Positions 52,612 through 61,221 of a stretch of DNA of 64,000 nt are shown here, piece by piece. The stretch's first letter is position 1, and every line of letters starts with the position of its first letter. The DNA is taken from positions 112,273 to 176,272 of the forward strand of contig JALUXG010000040.1 of the NCBI GenBank assembly GCA_027019085.1, given 5' to 3'. The notes below the pieces were generated by a model. That model did no database searches. It was not told where the DNA came from and saw only the letters and a list, made by a program, of their open reading frames with translations. Source of the stretch: Rhodanobacteraceae bacterium (GTDB lineage Bacteria; Pseudomonadota; Gammaproteobacteria; Xanthomonadales; Rhodanobacteraceae). Position numbers and translations under genes: made by a program.

Positions 52612-54606
52612 ATGTCCACAACGTACCGCAGGCTGTGCATGTTGGCGCTCGGCGCAGCATTTCTCGCAGGTTTCTGGCAATCCGCGCCAGCCCACGCTCA
52701 GGCCAGCTCCGGCACGGTGCCGATCAAGGACTTCGCCGCGCATCCGCTGGTGGGCGACCCGGCCCTGTCGCCGGACGGCCAATACCTGGCCCTGCGCATG
52801 GACGATGCCGACGGCATCCATCATGCCATCGTGACCTACCAGCTCAGTGACATGACCATTGCGGGCATCCTGAAGATGCCGGCCTATGAGATCCCGGGAA
52901 GCATCACCTGGGTCGGCCCGCGGCGGCTGGTGGTCGAGCAGGCCAAGGGGACCGGGCCCCTGGATATTCCGACGTTGACGGGAGAAATCCTTTCGGCGGA
53001 CTTTGACGGCAAGAACCAGCGCTACCTGTATGGCTACAACGCGCGCGGAGGCCGCACCGAAACGCGCGCACGGGATGAAGGTTCCGGCTTCGTCGCCGGC
53101 TTGCCCTACACCGACAACGGTCATGTCTACGTGGACGTGCAACCGTGGGGTCGGGAAGACCTGACTACCCTGTACGACATCGACACGGTGAACAACACCC
53201 GCCACCTGATGGTGGATATCGACCAGGGTGGCATGAGTTTCCTGGTCAATCGTGAAGGCCAGGCGACCTTTGCCTTCGGTTCCAACACCCGCTTCGAATA
53301 CAAGGCCTTCCGGAGCATCGAGGGACGGTGGGTGAGCCTGCCGAAAAAGACCGTAGGGTCGATCTTCGAGCCTTTGCTGTACACCGCCGACGAGAAGAAG
53401 ATCTACGCCTGGTCCAGCCACGATCTGGGACCCAGGCGCCTGGTCCTGGCCAACGCCGATGCCAGTCAGCCGCAGGTCCTGATGGCCGACCCCTTCTCCA
53501 GCTTCGGACGCATCCAGACTTCACCCCAGCCGTACAAGCTGTTTGCCGTGGCCAGCATGACCGGTATTCCGCAGCCGCTGTACATCGATGGCAACCTGCC
53601 CTCGGCCAGGCTCTACATGGCCCTGAGCAAGGCCTTCGCCGGACAGTTCGTGAACTTCATCGACTTCAGCCGCGACGGCAGCATATTGCTGTTCTCGACC
53701 GAAAGTGATCGCAATCCCGGCACCTTTTACCTGATCGACCGGCACACCAACAAGGTGCGCAAGCTGTTCGACGTGTATTCGTCCATTCCGGCCGCGGCCA
53801 TGTCCGAACGCCGGCCATTCCGGTACAGAAGCTGGGACGGCAAACAGATCGAGGGCATCCTCACCCTGCCCAAGGGACGGCGCGAAACCCATCTGCCCAT
53901 GGTGCTGATGCCGCACGGAGGCCCATACGATATCGAAGACACATGGTTCTACGACAACGATGCGCAATTGCTGGCCAATCGCGGCTATCTGGTGCTGCAG
54001 GTCAACTACCGCGGTTCCGGTGGACGCGGAAAGGGATTCGTGCAGGCCGGCTACAAGCAATGGGGCACCGGCATCCAGGATGACCTGGCCTATGCCGTGA
54101 AATGGACCATCGCCCACCACCTGGCCGATCCGGCACGCATCTGCGTGTACGGCGGCAGCTTCGGCGGCTATTCGGCGCTGATGCAGGTGATCCGCTTTCC
54201 GCACCTGTACAAGTGCGCCGTCAGCTACGACGGGGTCACCGACCTCAACATGCAGGTGGAAAAAAGCGATACCGCGCAATACGTGAGCGGGCGCAACTTC
54301 TTCCACCTGGTGCTGGGCGACGAGAAAACCCGCGCGGCCAATTCGCCGGTGAACCTGGTCGACCGCATCCAGGTACCGGTCTTCCTGATCCACGGCAAGG
54401 ACGACAAACGGGTGCCTTTCGCCGAAGCCGAGGAAATGCGCAGTGCGCTGGAGAAGGCGGGCAAGCCGTTCGAGTGGATGGCCAAGTCCGGCGAACGCCA
54501 CGGCTTCTACAACGTCGACAACCGCATCGAGATGTACACCCGCCTGCTGGCCTTCCTGAAAAAGCACATCGGCCCCGGAGCACCGGAAGCCAAACAGGCT
54601 CCGTGA
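52612..54606 (+). CDS. Exported S9 family peptidase
   Basis: 664 residues. A signal peptide (LCMLALGAAFLAGFWQSAPAHAQ) precedes a beta-propeller region (about 40-390) and an alpha/beta hydrolase. The triad is Ser516 (GGSFGGYS), Asp598 (HGKDDKRVP) and His630 (GERHGFY). It is an S9C-type oligopeptidase, different in sequence from the one at 29657. Start ATG 52612 has GGGAGGGG just upstream. A strong stem-loop follows its stop. Confidence 0.92.
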   Translation: MSTTYRRLCMLALGAAFLAGFWQSAPAHAQASSGTVPIKDFAAHPLVGDPALSPDGQYLALRMDDADGIHHAIVTYQLSDMTIAGILKMPAYEIPGSITWVGPRRLVVEQAKGTGPLDIPTLTGEILSADFDGKNQRYLYGYNARGGRTETRARDEGSGFVAGLPYTDNGHVYVDVQPWGREDLTTLYDIDTVNNTRHLMVDIDQGGMSFLVNREGQATFAFGSNTRFEYKAFRSIEGRWVSLPKKTVGSIFEPLLYTADEKKIYAWSSHDLGPRRLVLANADASQPQVLMADPFSSFGRIQTSPQPYKLFAVASMTGIPQPLYIDGNLPSARLYMALSKAFAGQFVNFIDFSRDGSILLFSTESDRNPGTFYLIDRHTNKVRKLFDVYSSIPAAAMSERRPFRYRSWDGKQIEGILTLPKGRRETHLPMVLMPHGGPYDIEDTWFYDNDAQLLANRGYLVLQVNYRGSGGRGKGFVQAGYKQWGTGIQDDLAYAVKWTIAHHLADPARICVYGGSFGGYSALMQVIRFPHLYKCAVSYDGVTDLNMQVEKSDTAQYVSGRNFFHLVLGDEKTRAANSPVNLVDRIQVPVFLIHGKDDKRVPFAEAEEMRSALEKAGKPFEWMAKSGERHGFYNVDNRIEMYTRLLAFLKKHIGPGAPEAKQAP

Positions 54607-54617
54607 AATCTGACGCC

Positions 54618-54651
54618 CACGAGCCATCCGGGAGGCACCGGATGGTTCGTG
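54618..54651. terminator. Stem-loop between the S9 peptidase and dgkA
   Basis: CACGAGCCATCCGG (54618-54631) pairs with CCGGATGGTTCGTG (54638-54651) over 14 bp with one G-T wobble and a six-base loop. It lies between convergent genes and can serve both, though no T-run follows. Confidence 0.65.
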
Positions 54652-54666
54652 GCCCGGCCGGCATCT

Positions 54667-55053
54667 TCAGTGGATCCAGTACGCCCATGCCCGCGGACCG
54701 AGCAGCAGGCCCCAGGTCATGAGCACCAGCAACATGAGCAGGAAGACCGCCGCCGAGCCCATGTCCTTGGCGCGCCCGGCCAGGGCATCGAACTGCGGAC
54801 TGATGCGGTCGAACACGGCTTCGATGCCCGAATTGAGCAATTCGGCGCTCATCACCAGCAGCGGCGTGCCGGCCAGCAGGAGCTTCTCCACCGCGCCGTT
54901 ACCGAGCCACAGGCCGAGCGGGACCAGGACAACCGCCAGGTACGCCTCGAAGCGGAAAGAGGCCTCATGGCGCCACGCCGCGACCAGGCCCTTGAGGGAC
55001 CATATCAGCGCTTTCCAGATTTGACGCGGACCTCGCGGTTCGATGCTGGCCAT
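54667..55053 (-). CDS. dgkA: Diacylglycerol kinase
   Basis: 128 residues, three membrane helices. Seen: ALIWSLKGLVAAWRHEASFRFE, then VMSAELLNSGIEAVFDRI with the active-site glutamates, and the AGRAKDMGSAAVFLLML helix. It recycles diacylglycerol to phosphatidic acid, for example after lipid-sugar transfers to periplasmic glucans. Start 55053 by family length. Confidence 0.93.
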   Translation of the reverse strand: MASIEPRGPRQIWKALIWSLKGLVAAWRHEASFRFEAYLAVVLVPLGLWLGNGAVEKLLLAGTPLLVMSAELLNSGIEAVFDRISPQFDALAGRAKDMGSAAVFLLMLLVLMTWGLLLGPRAWAYWIH

Positions 55054-55279
55054 GATTCTCCCCTGCTTGCATTGGCCTTCGCCCGGTCCTCGAATGCGGC
55101 GGCCATCGGGCCATCTTGCCATAGCCGTGCGACAGGACGCAGGTCTGCTATCCCCGTATGCTGCAATGCAGTACAGACTGCGCAGGCGATCAGGTACCCT
55201 TGGGCACTTGTGCCCGCCAAGGGCCCGCGAGGGGGACGGTTACGGCCGTCGGGGATCACCATTTCAAGCGGAACTATCC

Positions 55280-56833
55280 ATGAGCAACGTACAAGCACCG
55301 GTCTCGCAGACGCGTTCTTTCTTCACCGTGTTCCTGATCGAGCTGTGGGAGCGCTTCGGCTACTACGGCATGCAGGCGCTGATCGTCTACTACATGGTCC
55401 AGCGCCTGGACTTTCCGGATGATCGCGCCAACCTGACCTGGAGCGCCGCCGCAGCCCTGATCTACGTGGCTCCGGCAATCGGCGGCTGGGTCGGCGACAA
55501 GATCCTCGGCACCCGCCGCACCATGCTGCTGGGCGCCTCCATCCTGACCCTCGGCTACATGCTGATGGCGGTACCCACCGAAAGCGTCTGGTTCCTGTTC
55601 TTTGCCCTGGGCGTGATCGTGGTCGGCAACGGCCTGTTCAAGCCCAATGCCGGCAACCTGGTGCGCAAGATCTACGAAGGCGACGATTCGAAAATCGACA
55701 GCGCCTTCACCATCTATTACATGGCCGTGAATGTCGGCTCCACGTTCTCGATGCTGCTCACGCCCTGGCTGAAGGACTATGTCAACCAGACCTGGGGCCA
55801 TGAGCTGGGCTGGCATGCGGCCTTTGCCGTGTGTGCGTTCGGCCTGTTCCTCGGCCTGAGCTTCTATGGCCTGATGCGTCATACGCTGGATCACATCGGC
55901 TCGCCGCCCGACGAGCAGCCGCTGCACCTGGGCAAGCTCGGCGCAGTGCTCGGCCTGGGCGCGCTGGCGGTGCTGGCCTCGGCCTACATCCTCAACTACG
56001 AAAACGTGGCGCGTACCTTCGTGATCGCCGCGGCCCTGGTAGTGACCGGCATCTTCGTGTACCTGATCGCCAGCGGCAGGAAGAGCGAGCGTCCAGGCCT
56101 GATCGCGGCCCTGGTGCTGACCGTGCAGACCGTGTTCTTCTTCATCTTCTACCAGCAGATGTCCACCTCGCTGAACCTGTTCGCACTGCGCAACGTGGAC
56201 TGGAGCTTCAATATCTTCGGCGTGCACCTGTGGACCTGGGCGCCGGCGCAGTTCCAGTCCTTCAACCCGATCTGGATCATGATCCTGAGTCCGATCCTGG
56301 CCTGGACCTACACCCACTTCGGCAAGCGGGGCAAGGATCTTTCGATCGCCGCGAAATTTGCCCTGGGCTTCGCCATGGTGGCGCTCGGTTTCTTCATCTA
56401 CAGCGCCGCGCCGCACTTCACCACCGAACCGGGCAAGGCCAGCTCCTGGGTGATGGTATGGGGCTACGGCGCCTCGTCACTGGGCGAACTGCTGGTCAGC
56501 GGCCTGGGCCTGGCGATGATCGCGCGCTACGTACCGGAACGCATGGGCGGTTTCATGATGGGCGCCTACTTCGTGGCCTCGGGCATTTCCCAGTACCTGG
56601 GCGGCGTGGTCGCCAACTTCGCCAGCGTGCCGCGTGACATCACCAACCCGCTGGAAACCATGCCGATCTACACCAGCCTGTTCTTCAAACTGGGTGTGGC
56701 CGGCGTGATCTGCACGCTGATCGCACTGGCGGTACTGCCGCTGATGCGCCGTTTGAGCACCGCACATCACGAACACAATGCGCGTGATGCGGCCCTTGAA
56801 TCGGGCGTGCCGACCATCGGCTCGGAAGAATGA
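55280..56833 (+). CDS. POT/PTR2 family proton-coupled peptide transporter
   Basis: 517 residues, about twelve to fourteen helices. The POT signature ELWERFGYYGMQALIVYY (ExxERFxYY) starts at residue 20, followed by GDKILGTRRTMLLGA and the NVGSTFSMLLTPWL block. It imports di- or tripeptides with protons. The presence of two exported S9 peptidases in the same window fits a peptide-scavenging lifestyle, which is an inference. Start 55280; an intrinsic terminator follows the gene. Confidence 0.92.
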   Translation: MSNVQAPVSQTRSFFTVFLIELWERFGYYGMQALIVYYMVQRLDFPDDRANLTWSAAAALIYVAPAIGGWVGDKILGTRRTMLLGASILTLGYMLMAVPTESVWFLFFALGVIVVGNGLFKPNAGNLVRKIYEGDDSKIDSAFTIYYMAVNVGSTFSMLLTPWLKDYVNQTWGHELGWHAAFAVCAFGLFLGLSFYGLMRHTLDHIGSPPDEQPLHLGKLGAVLGLGALAVLASAYILNYENVARTFVIAAALVVTGIFVYLIASGRKSERPGLIAALVLTVQTVFFFIFYQQMSTSLNLFALRNVDWSFNIFGVHLWTWAPAQFQSFNPIWIMILSPILAWTYTHFGKRGKDLSIAAKFALGFAMVALGFFIYSAAPHFTTEPGKASSWVMVWGYGASSLGELLVSGLGLAMIARYVPERMGGFMMGAYFVASGISQYLGGVVANFASVPRDITNPLETMPIYTSLFFKLGVAGVICTLIALAVLPLMRRLSTAHHEHNARDAALESGVPTIGSEE

Positions 56834-56859
56834 ATGCGTCCATGAAAGCCTGATGCCAG

Positions 56860-56890
56860 GGGCCACCGGTATCGCCGGTGGCCCTTGTTT
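56860..56890 (+). terminator. Intrinsic terminator after the peptide transporter
   Basis: GGGCCACCGG (56860-56869) and CCGGTGGCCC (56875-56884) form a perfect 10-bp stem with a five-base loop, followed by TTGTTT. It shows that the following kinase gene is transcribed separately and must begin further right. Confidence 0.9.
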
Positions 56891-56929
56891 CTCGGCCCTT
56901 ACGCTTGCGCTACCGGGAAAAACACGAAG

Positions 56930-58192
56930 GTGCCCACGAAAAACAAGTCCTCGCACATCGGCCCGCGCGCACTGGCCCGCTCGCTGACAGGGCTGCGCCT
57001 GACGGCCATCGCCGGCCAGACCCTGGCTATCCTCACCGTGGCCTATGGACTGGACATGGCCATCCCCACGACAAGGCTGCTGCTCGGGGTCGGCGTGCTG
57101 GTCCTGTTTGCCGTGTTTGCCCTCTGGCGCCTGCGCCAGGCATGGCCACTGACCGAACTCGAAGCGTTCGGTCATATCGCTGTCGATACCCTGGTCCTCG
57201 CTTACTTGCTGTACCTGACGGGCGGCGCCAGCAACCCGTTCATCACCATGATGGTGGTGCCTATCGCACTGACCGCAGCGGCCCTGTCGATCGAGGCCGT
57301 GCTGGGTGTGGCGATCCTGTGCGGCGTGGTGTACCTGTCCCTGCTGCGCTGGTACCTGCCGCTGCCGAACATCCATGCGCATGGATTCACTGACCTGCGC
57401 CTGGACGTGGTCGGTCTGGCGGTCAACTTCATCATCACCTCGATCCTGCTCGGCGTCTTCATCCTGCGCCTGGCCCGGCAACTGCGTGCCCAACAGGCCG
57501 TGGTCCAGCGCATCCGCGAACGCGCCCTGCGTGACGAGGGCATCCTGGCCATCGCCACCCAGGCGGCCAGCCTGGCACACGAGATGAACACCCCGCTTTC
57601 CACCCTGCGCACGCTGCTTCCCGAAATCCGCAACGAACATGCCGATGACAGCAAGCTGGCCGAGGATCTGGACCTGATGCAGTCCCAGGTCGAACGTTGC
57701 GGCGAACGACTTCGCGACATGGCGCGCTTCGGCAAGGCACAACTGACACAGGAACCGGAGACGATGACCCTGGGCGCGTTCGTGCATGAGTGCAGCAGCC
57801 GCTTTCGCCTGCTGCGCCCCGAGACCGACATGCATGTCGACGTGCAGGCACCCGCAGAGCAGGTCGTGCGCGTCCAGCCGGGGCTTCGCCATGCGCTGCT
57901 GAACCTGCTCAACAATGCCGCTGATGCCTCTGCTAGCGAGAACCATGACGATGTCTACCTGCATGCCGACATCGTGGATGGCTGGCTGGAATTGTCAGTG
58001 CGCGACAAGGGTCCCGGCATTTCGGACCTCGACACGCTGACCGAACTGGGTTATTCGGAAAAACGTTCAGGCCTCGGCCTGGGACTCGCGCTTGCCGCAG
58101 CCACTGCCGAACGCATGCATGGCGAGCTGATCGCGCACAATGTCGAGCACGGTGCCGAAATTCGCCTGCGCCTGCCCCTCTCGACGACCTGA
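56930..58192 (+). CDS. regB: RegB/PrrB-type redox-sensing histidine kinase
   Basis: About 420 residues. Six N-terminal helices (about 25-185) contain the quinone-site heptapeptide GGASNPF typical of RegB. The H-box LAHEMNTPLSTLR is followed exactly 40 residues after its histidine by a cysteine (QVERCGERL), matching RegB His225/Cys265, the redox-active pair. ATPase boxes follow: LLNLLNNAADAS, DKGPGISD and GLGLGLALAAATAERMHG. The protein should respond to the redox state of the quinone pool and phosphorylate the response regulator encoded next. I prefer GTG 56930; a TTG at 56885 lies inside the upstream terminator. Confidence 0.9.
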   Translation: MPTKNKSSHIGPRALARSLTGLRLTAIAGQTLAILTVAYGLDMAIPTTRLLLGVGVLVLFAVFALWRLRQAWPLTELEAFGHIAVDTLVLAYLLYLTGGASNPFITMMVVPIALTAAALSIEAVLGVAILCGVVYLSLLRWYLPLPNIHAHGFTDLRLDVVGLAVNFIITSILLGVFILRLARQLRAQQAVVQRIRERALRDEGILAIATQAASLAHEMNTPLSTLRTLLPEIRNEHADDSKLAEDLDLMQSQVERCGERLRDMARFGKAQLTQEPETMTLGAFVHECSSRFRLLRPETDMHVDVQAPAEQVVRVQPGLRHALLNLLNNAADASASENHDDVYLHADIVDGWLELSVRDKGPGISDLDTLTELGYSEKRSGLGLGLALAAATAERMHGELIAHNVEHGAEIRLRLPLSTT

Positions 58193-58229
58193 GCCGGCTG
58201 ATTGTCTGTCATCGGCTACACTTTCGACC

Positions 58230-58802
58230 ATGAATACACCCCACGCCAAACTGATGATCGTCGACGACGACCCCGTCTTCCGACAGGTGCTGGCCCGCGC
58301 CATGGTTTCACGTGGCTTCGACGTGGAAACCGCCCATGACCGCGAAAGCGCGCTTGCAGTGGCCGGCCGCATGAAACCGCAATATTGCGTGCTCGACCTC
58401 AAGCTCGGCGAGCACAACGGCCTGAACCTGATCGCCGACCTGCGCCAGCAGGCACCGGGCGTGCGCATCCTGCTGCTGACCGGCTACGCGTCCATCGCCA
58501 CCGCAGTCGAAGCCATCAAGCGCGGTGCGCACGATTACCTTGCCAAACCGGTCGACGCCGATGTCGTCGTGCACGCCCTGACCGGGGATCCGCATCGCGA
58601 CGCCGAACCCGAAGATGCCTCGCTGCCCGAGGCCCCGTTGCCCTTGCGCCGCCTGGAGTGGGAACACATCCAGCGCGTGCTCAACGAATGCGACGGAAAC
58701 ATTTCGGAAACCGCACGACGGCTGGGCATGCATCGACGCACGCTGCAGCGCAAGCTGGCCAAGCATCCGGTGCCGGAACGTCCGCGCGACAAGGACGCCT
58801 GA
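58230..58802 (+). CDS. regA: RegA/PrrA/ActR-type response regulator
   Basis: 190 residues. A receiver domain (about 8-120) with the acidic pair in IVDDDPVF, phosphorylation aspartate in VLDLKLGEHNG, and LLTGYASIATAVEAIKRGA with KP in LAKPVDA. The C-terminal Fis-type helix-turn-helix reads NISETARRLGMHRRTLQRKL, the hallmark of RegA-family regulators. In other bacteria RegA controls respiration, and petABC in this window is a possible target (inference). It starts 37 bases after the kinase stop. Confidence 0.92.
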   Translation: MNTPHAKLMIVDDDPVFRQVLARAMVSRGFDVETAHDRESALAVAGRMKPQYCVLDLKLGEHNGLNLIADLRQQAPGVRILLLTGYASIATAVEAIKRGAHDYLAKPVDADVVVHALTGDPHRDAEPEDASLPEAPLPLRRLEWEHIQRVLNECDGNISETARRLGMHRRTLQRKLAKHPVPERPRDKDA

Positions 58803-58808
58803 CAGGGA

Positions 58809-59816
58809 CTACGGATGCTCGTCGGCGAAGATCGCCACGTGCGGCACCCCGTCGGCTCCGATCCAGCCCCGGAACATGCCGGAGGTGTTGAAGGGCATGG
58901 CAAAGCTGCCGTCGGCACCCAGCACGATGGCGCCGCCATCGCCACCCAGCTTCGGTATCTCCCGGTTGATCACCTCGTCGGCGGCCTGCTTCAGCGGCTC
59001 GTGCATCACCGCCACGCGCATGCAGATGGCATGTGCGGCCACGGTACGGATATAGAACTCGCCCCAGCCGGTACCCGAGACCGCGCATCCGGCATTGGCG
59101 TAGGTGCCGGCGCCGATGATCGGCGAGTCGCCGATGCGGCCCCAGCGCTTGTCGGTCATGCCACCGGTCGAGGTGCCGGCCGCCAGGTGGCCGTGGGTGT
59201 CCAGCGCCACCGCCCCGACCGTGCCGAAGTGGCCTTCGGCCTCCTCGTCCTGGTGCTGGCCGAGACGATCCCTCTTGAGCGCCTTCTGCAGCTGCTGCCA
59301 ACGGTATTCGGTACGAAAGTACGAGGCATCGACCAGCGGGATACCCTGCTCGCGGGCAAAGGTTTCCGCACCCTGGCCGGCCAGCATCACGTGCGGGGAA
59401 TGCTCCATCACCGCACGTGCCAGCAGGATCGGATTCTTCACATGGCCGACATCGGCCACCGCGCCGGCGCGCAGCGTCGATCCGTCCATGATCGCCGCGT
59501 CCATCTCATTGGTGCCCTCGTGGGTGAAGACCGCGCCCTTGCCGGCATTGAAGTGCGGGTCGTCCTCCAGCACCGTGATCGCGGCCGTCACTGCATCCAG
59601 CGCCGGCTTGCCGGCCTTGAGCTGCGCATAGCCATGTTCCAGCGCCTCGCGCAGCTTGGCGCGGATGGCCTTCTGCGTGGCCGGATCCATGTCGCGCTTG
59701 ATGACCCCGGCGCCGCCATGGATGACCAGCACGGGGACAACCGCATGTGCCTGCATCATGACCATGCCTGCGGACAGGGCCAGCACCATCGCAACCCATC
59801 GTGATCGAACATGCAT
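58809..59816 (-). CDS. Exported isoaspartyl peptidase/L-asparaginase (Ntn hydrolase)
   Basis: 335 residues. A signal peptide (VAMVLALSAGMVMMQAHA) precedes a plant-type asparaginase. The nucleophile Thr199 lies in GHFGTVGAVALD, where autocleavage makes two subunits; the second begins with TVGAVALDTHGHLAAGTSTGGM. VIHGGAGVI and NAGKGAVFTHEG mark the first subunit. It hydrolyses isoaspartyl dipeptides and asparagine, here probably in the periplasm. Its stop is six bases from the convergent regA stop. Confidence 0.93.
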   Translation of the reverse strand: MHVRSRWVAMVLALSAGMVMMQAHAVVPVLVIHGGAGVIKRDMDPATQKAIRAKLREALEHGYAQLKAGKPALDAVTAAITVLEDDPHFNAGKGAVFTHEGTNEMDAAIMDGSTLRAGAVADVGHVKNPILLARAVMEHSPHVMLAGQGAETFAREQGIPLVDASYFRTEYRWQQLQKALKRDRLGQHQDEEAEGHFGTVGAVALDTHGHLAAGTSTGGMTDKRWGRIGDSPIIGAGTYANAGCAVSGTGWGEFYIRTVAAHAICMRVAVMHEPLKQAADEVINREIPKLGGDGGAIVLGADGSFAMPFNTSGMFRGWIGADGVPHVAIFADEHP

Positions 59817-59909
59817 GACTTTTCCCCCTTGGGTGAAAACCTTGCGGGTGCCACGGTAACACCAACCACCACTATCGAAGCAGGATCTCCCGACATGAGC
59901 GCAGCCTCA

Positions 59910-60536
59910 TCAAAGCAGGGGCCTGAGCCTGGGCCAGATGTTGTCGAGCACGAGCGGCTCGCCGGCAGCGGTGGGATGCAGACCGTCGGCCTGCATCAGC
60001 GCGGGATCCAGGGCGATGCCCTCAAGCAGGAACGGCACCAGCGCGGTATGGTATTTTGCCGCAAGTTCGACATAGGTGCGGCGCAGCGCATCGCGATAGC
60101 GCGGACCGTAGTTGACCGGCAATTCGATGCCCAGCAGCAGCACCCGTGCGCCGGCAGCCTGGCTGGACCCGATCATCACTGCCAGATTGTCGCGCAGCTG
60201 CCGGATCGAAAGCCCCTGCAGACCGTCGTTTGCACCCAGTTCCAGCACCACCACCCGCGGACGGTACTGTTTCAACAAGGCCGGCAGCCGGTTCCGCCCG
60301 CTGAGACTGGTCTCGCCGCTGATGCTGGCATTGACGACCCGCCAGGCAGGCCGCATATCCTCGAGACGCGCCTTGAGCAGATGCACCCAGCCCCGGTCGA
60401 CGGCGATGTTGTGGGCCGCCGACAGCGAATCACCCAGTACCAGCACGGTGCGCGTCGTCGCGGGCGCGCAAACCGCAGGCCCGGCCAGCACGTACAAGGC
60501 CATGAACAGCCAGAGCAGCAAGGGAGCACGACGCAT
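59910..60536 (-). CDS. tesA: Multifunctional acyl-CoA thioesterase I / lysophospholipase L1 (arylesterase)
   Basis: 208 residues. A signal peptide (LLLWLFMALYVLAGPAVCA) leads into an SGNH hydrolase: block I VLVLGDSLSAA with Ser37, block II NASISGETSLSGRNRL, block III LELGANDGLQGL, block V DGLHPTAAGE with Asp and His. It acts in the periplasm on acyl thioesters, esters or lysophospholipids. Its ATG (60534-60536) overlaps the ATG of the divergent ATPase gene, so each gene's promoter must lie inside the other. Confidence 0.93.
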   Translation of the reverse strand: MRRAPLLLWLFMALYVLAGPAVCAPATTRTVLVLGDSLSAAHNIAVDRGWVHLLKARLEDMRPAWRVVNASISGETSLSGRNRLPALLKQYRPRVVVLELGANDGLQGLSIRQLRDNLAVMIGSSQAAGARVLLLGIELPVNYGPRYRDALRRTYVELAAKYHTALVPFLLEGIALDPALMQADGLHPTAAGEPLVLDNIWPRLRPLL

Positions 60537-61221
60537 GATGCCATCCGCAAACAGTGCACTTGATGCCCGCGATGTTAGCAAGCATGTGACCGGTCCGGCC
60601 GGCCGCATCGACATCCTGGCGAAAGTCAGCCTCGACGTGCAGCACGGGGACAGCCTGGCCATTGTCGGCGCATCGGGCTCGGGCAAGACCACGCTGTTGG
60701 GCCTGCTGGCCGGTCTCGATACACCCAGCAGCGGGCAGATCCACCTCGACGGTCACACCCTGCACGACAGCGACGAGGAAACCCGCGCGGCCCTGCGACG
60801 CAGGCTGGTCGGCTTCGTGTTCCAGTCCTTCCACCTGATGCCGTCCCTGACCGCCGAGGAAAACGTCATGCTGCCGCTGGAGCTGGACGCGGCGGCCGAT
60901 GCCCGCCCACGCGCCCGCGCGGCGCTGGACGCCGTGGGCCTGGGCCATCGCCGCGGCCACTTCCCGCACCAGCTTTCCGGCGGTGAACAGCAACGCGTGG
61001 CGCTGGCCCGTGCCTTCGTGCACGGGCCGCGCATCCTGTTCGCCGACGAACCCACGGGCAACCTCGACCGGCACACCGGCGAAAGGATCTGCGAACTGCT
61101 GTTCGAACTGAACAGCCGCCATGCCACCACTCTGGTGCTGGTGACCCATGACATGCGCCTGGCCGGCCATTGCCATCGCGTGGCGGAACTGGACGAGGGC
61201 CGCCTGGTGATGCCGGCATGA
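60535..61221 (+). CDS. ybbA: ABC transporter ATP-binding protein (YbbA-like)
   Basis: 228 residues in the LolD/MacB class. Walker [13 protein letters not shown]-loop [18 protein letters not shown], signature [16 protein letters not shown], Walker [13 protein letters not shown] and the H-loop [12 protein letters not shown]. It partners the large FtsX-type permease encoded next; the pair is thought to extract lipids or lipophilic compounds from the membrane. ATG 60535 or 60538; both are in frame. It is divergent from tesA, as in E. coli. Confidence 0.92.
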   Translation: MMPSANSALDARDVSKHVTGPAGRIDILAKVSLDVQHGDSLAIVGASGSGKTTLLGLLAGLDTPSSGQIHLDGHTLHDSDEETRAALRRRLVGFVFQSFHLMPSLTAEENVMLPLELDAAADARPRARAALDAVGLGHRRGHFPHQLSGGEQQRVALARAFVHGPRILFADEPTGNLDRHTGERICELLFELNSRHATTLVLVTHDMRLAGHCHRVAELDEGRLVMPA

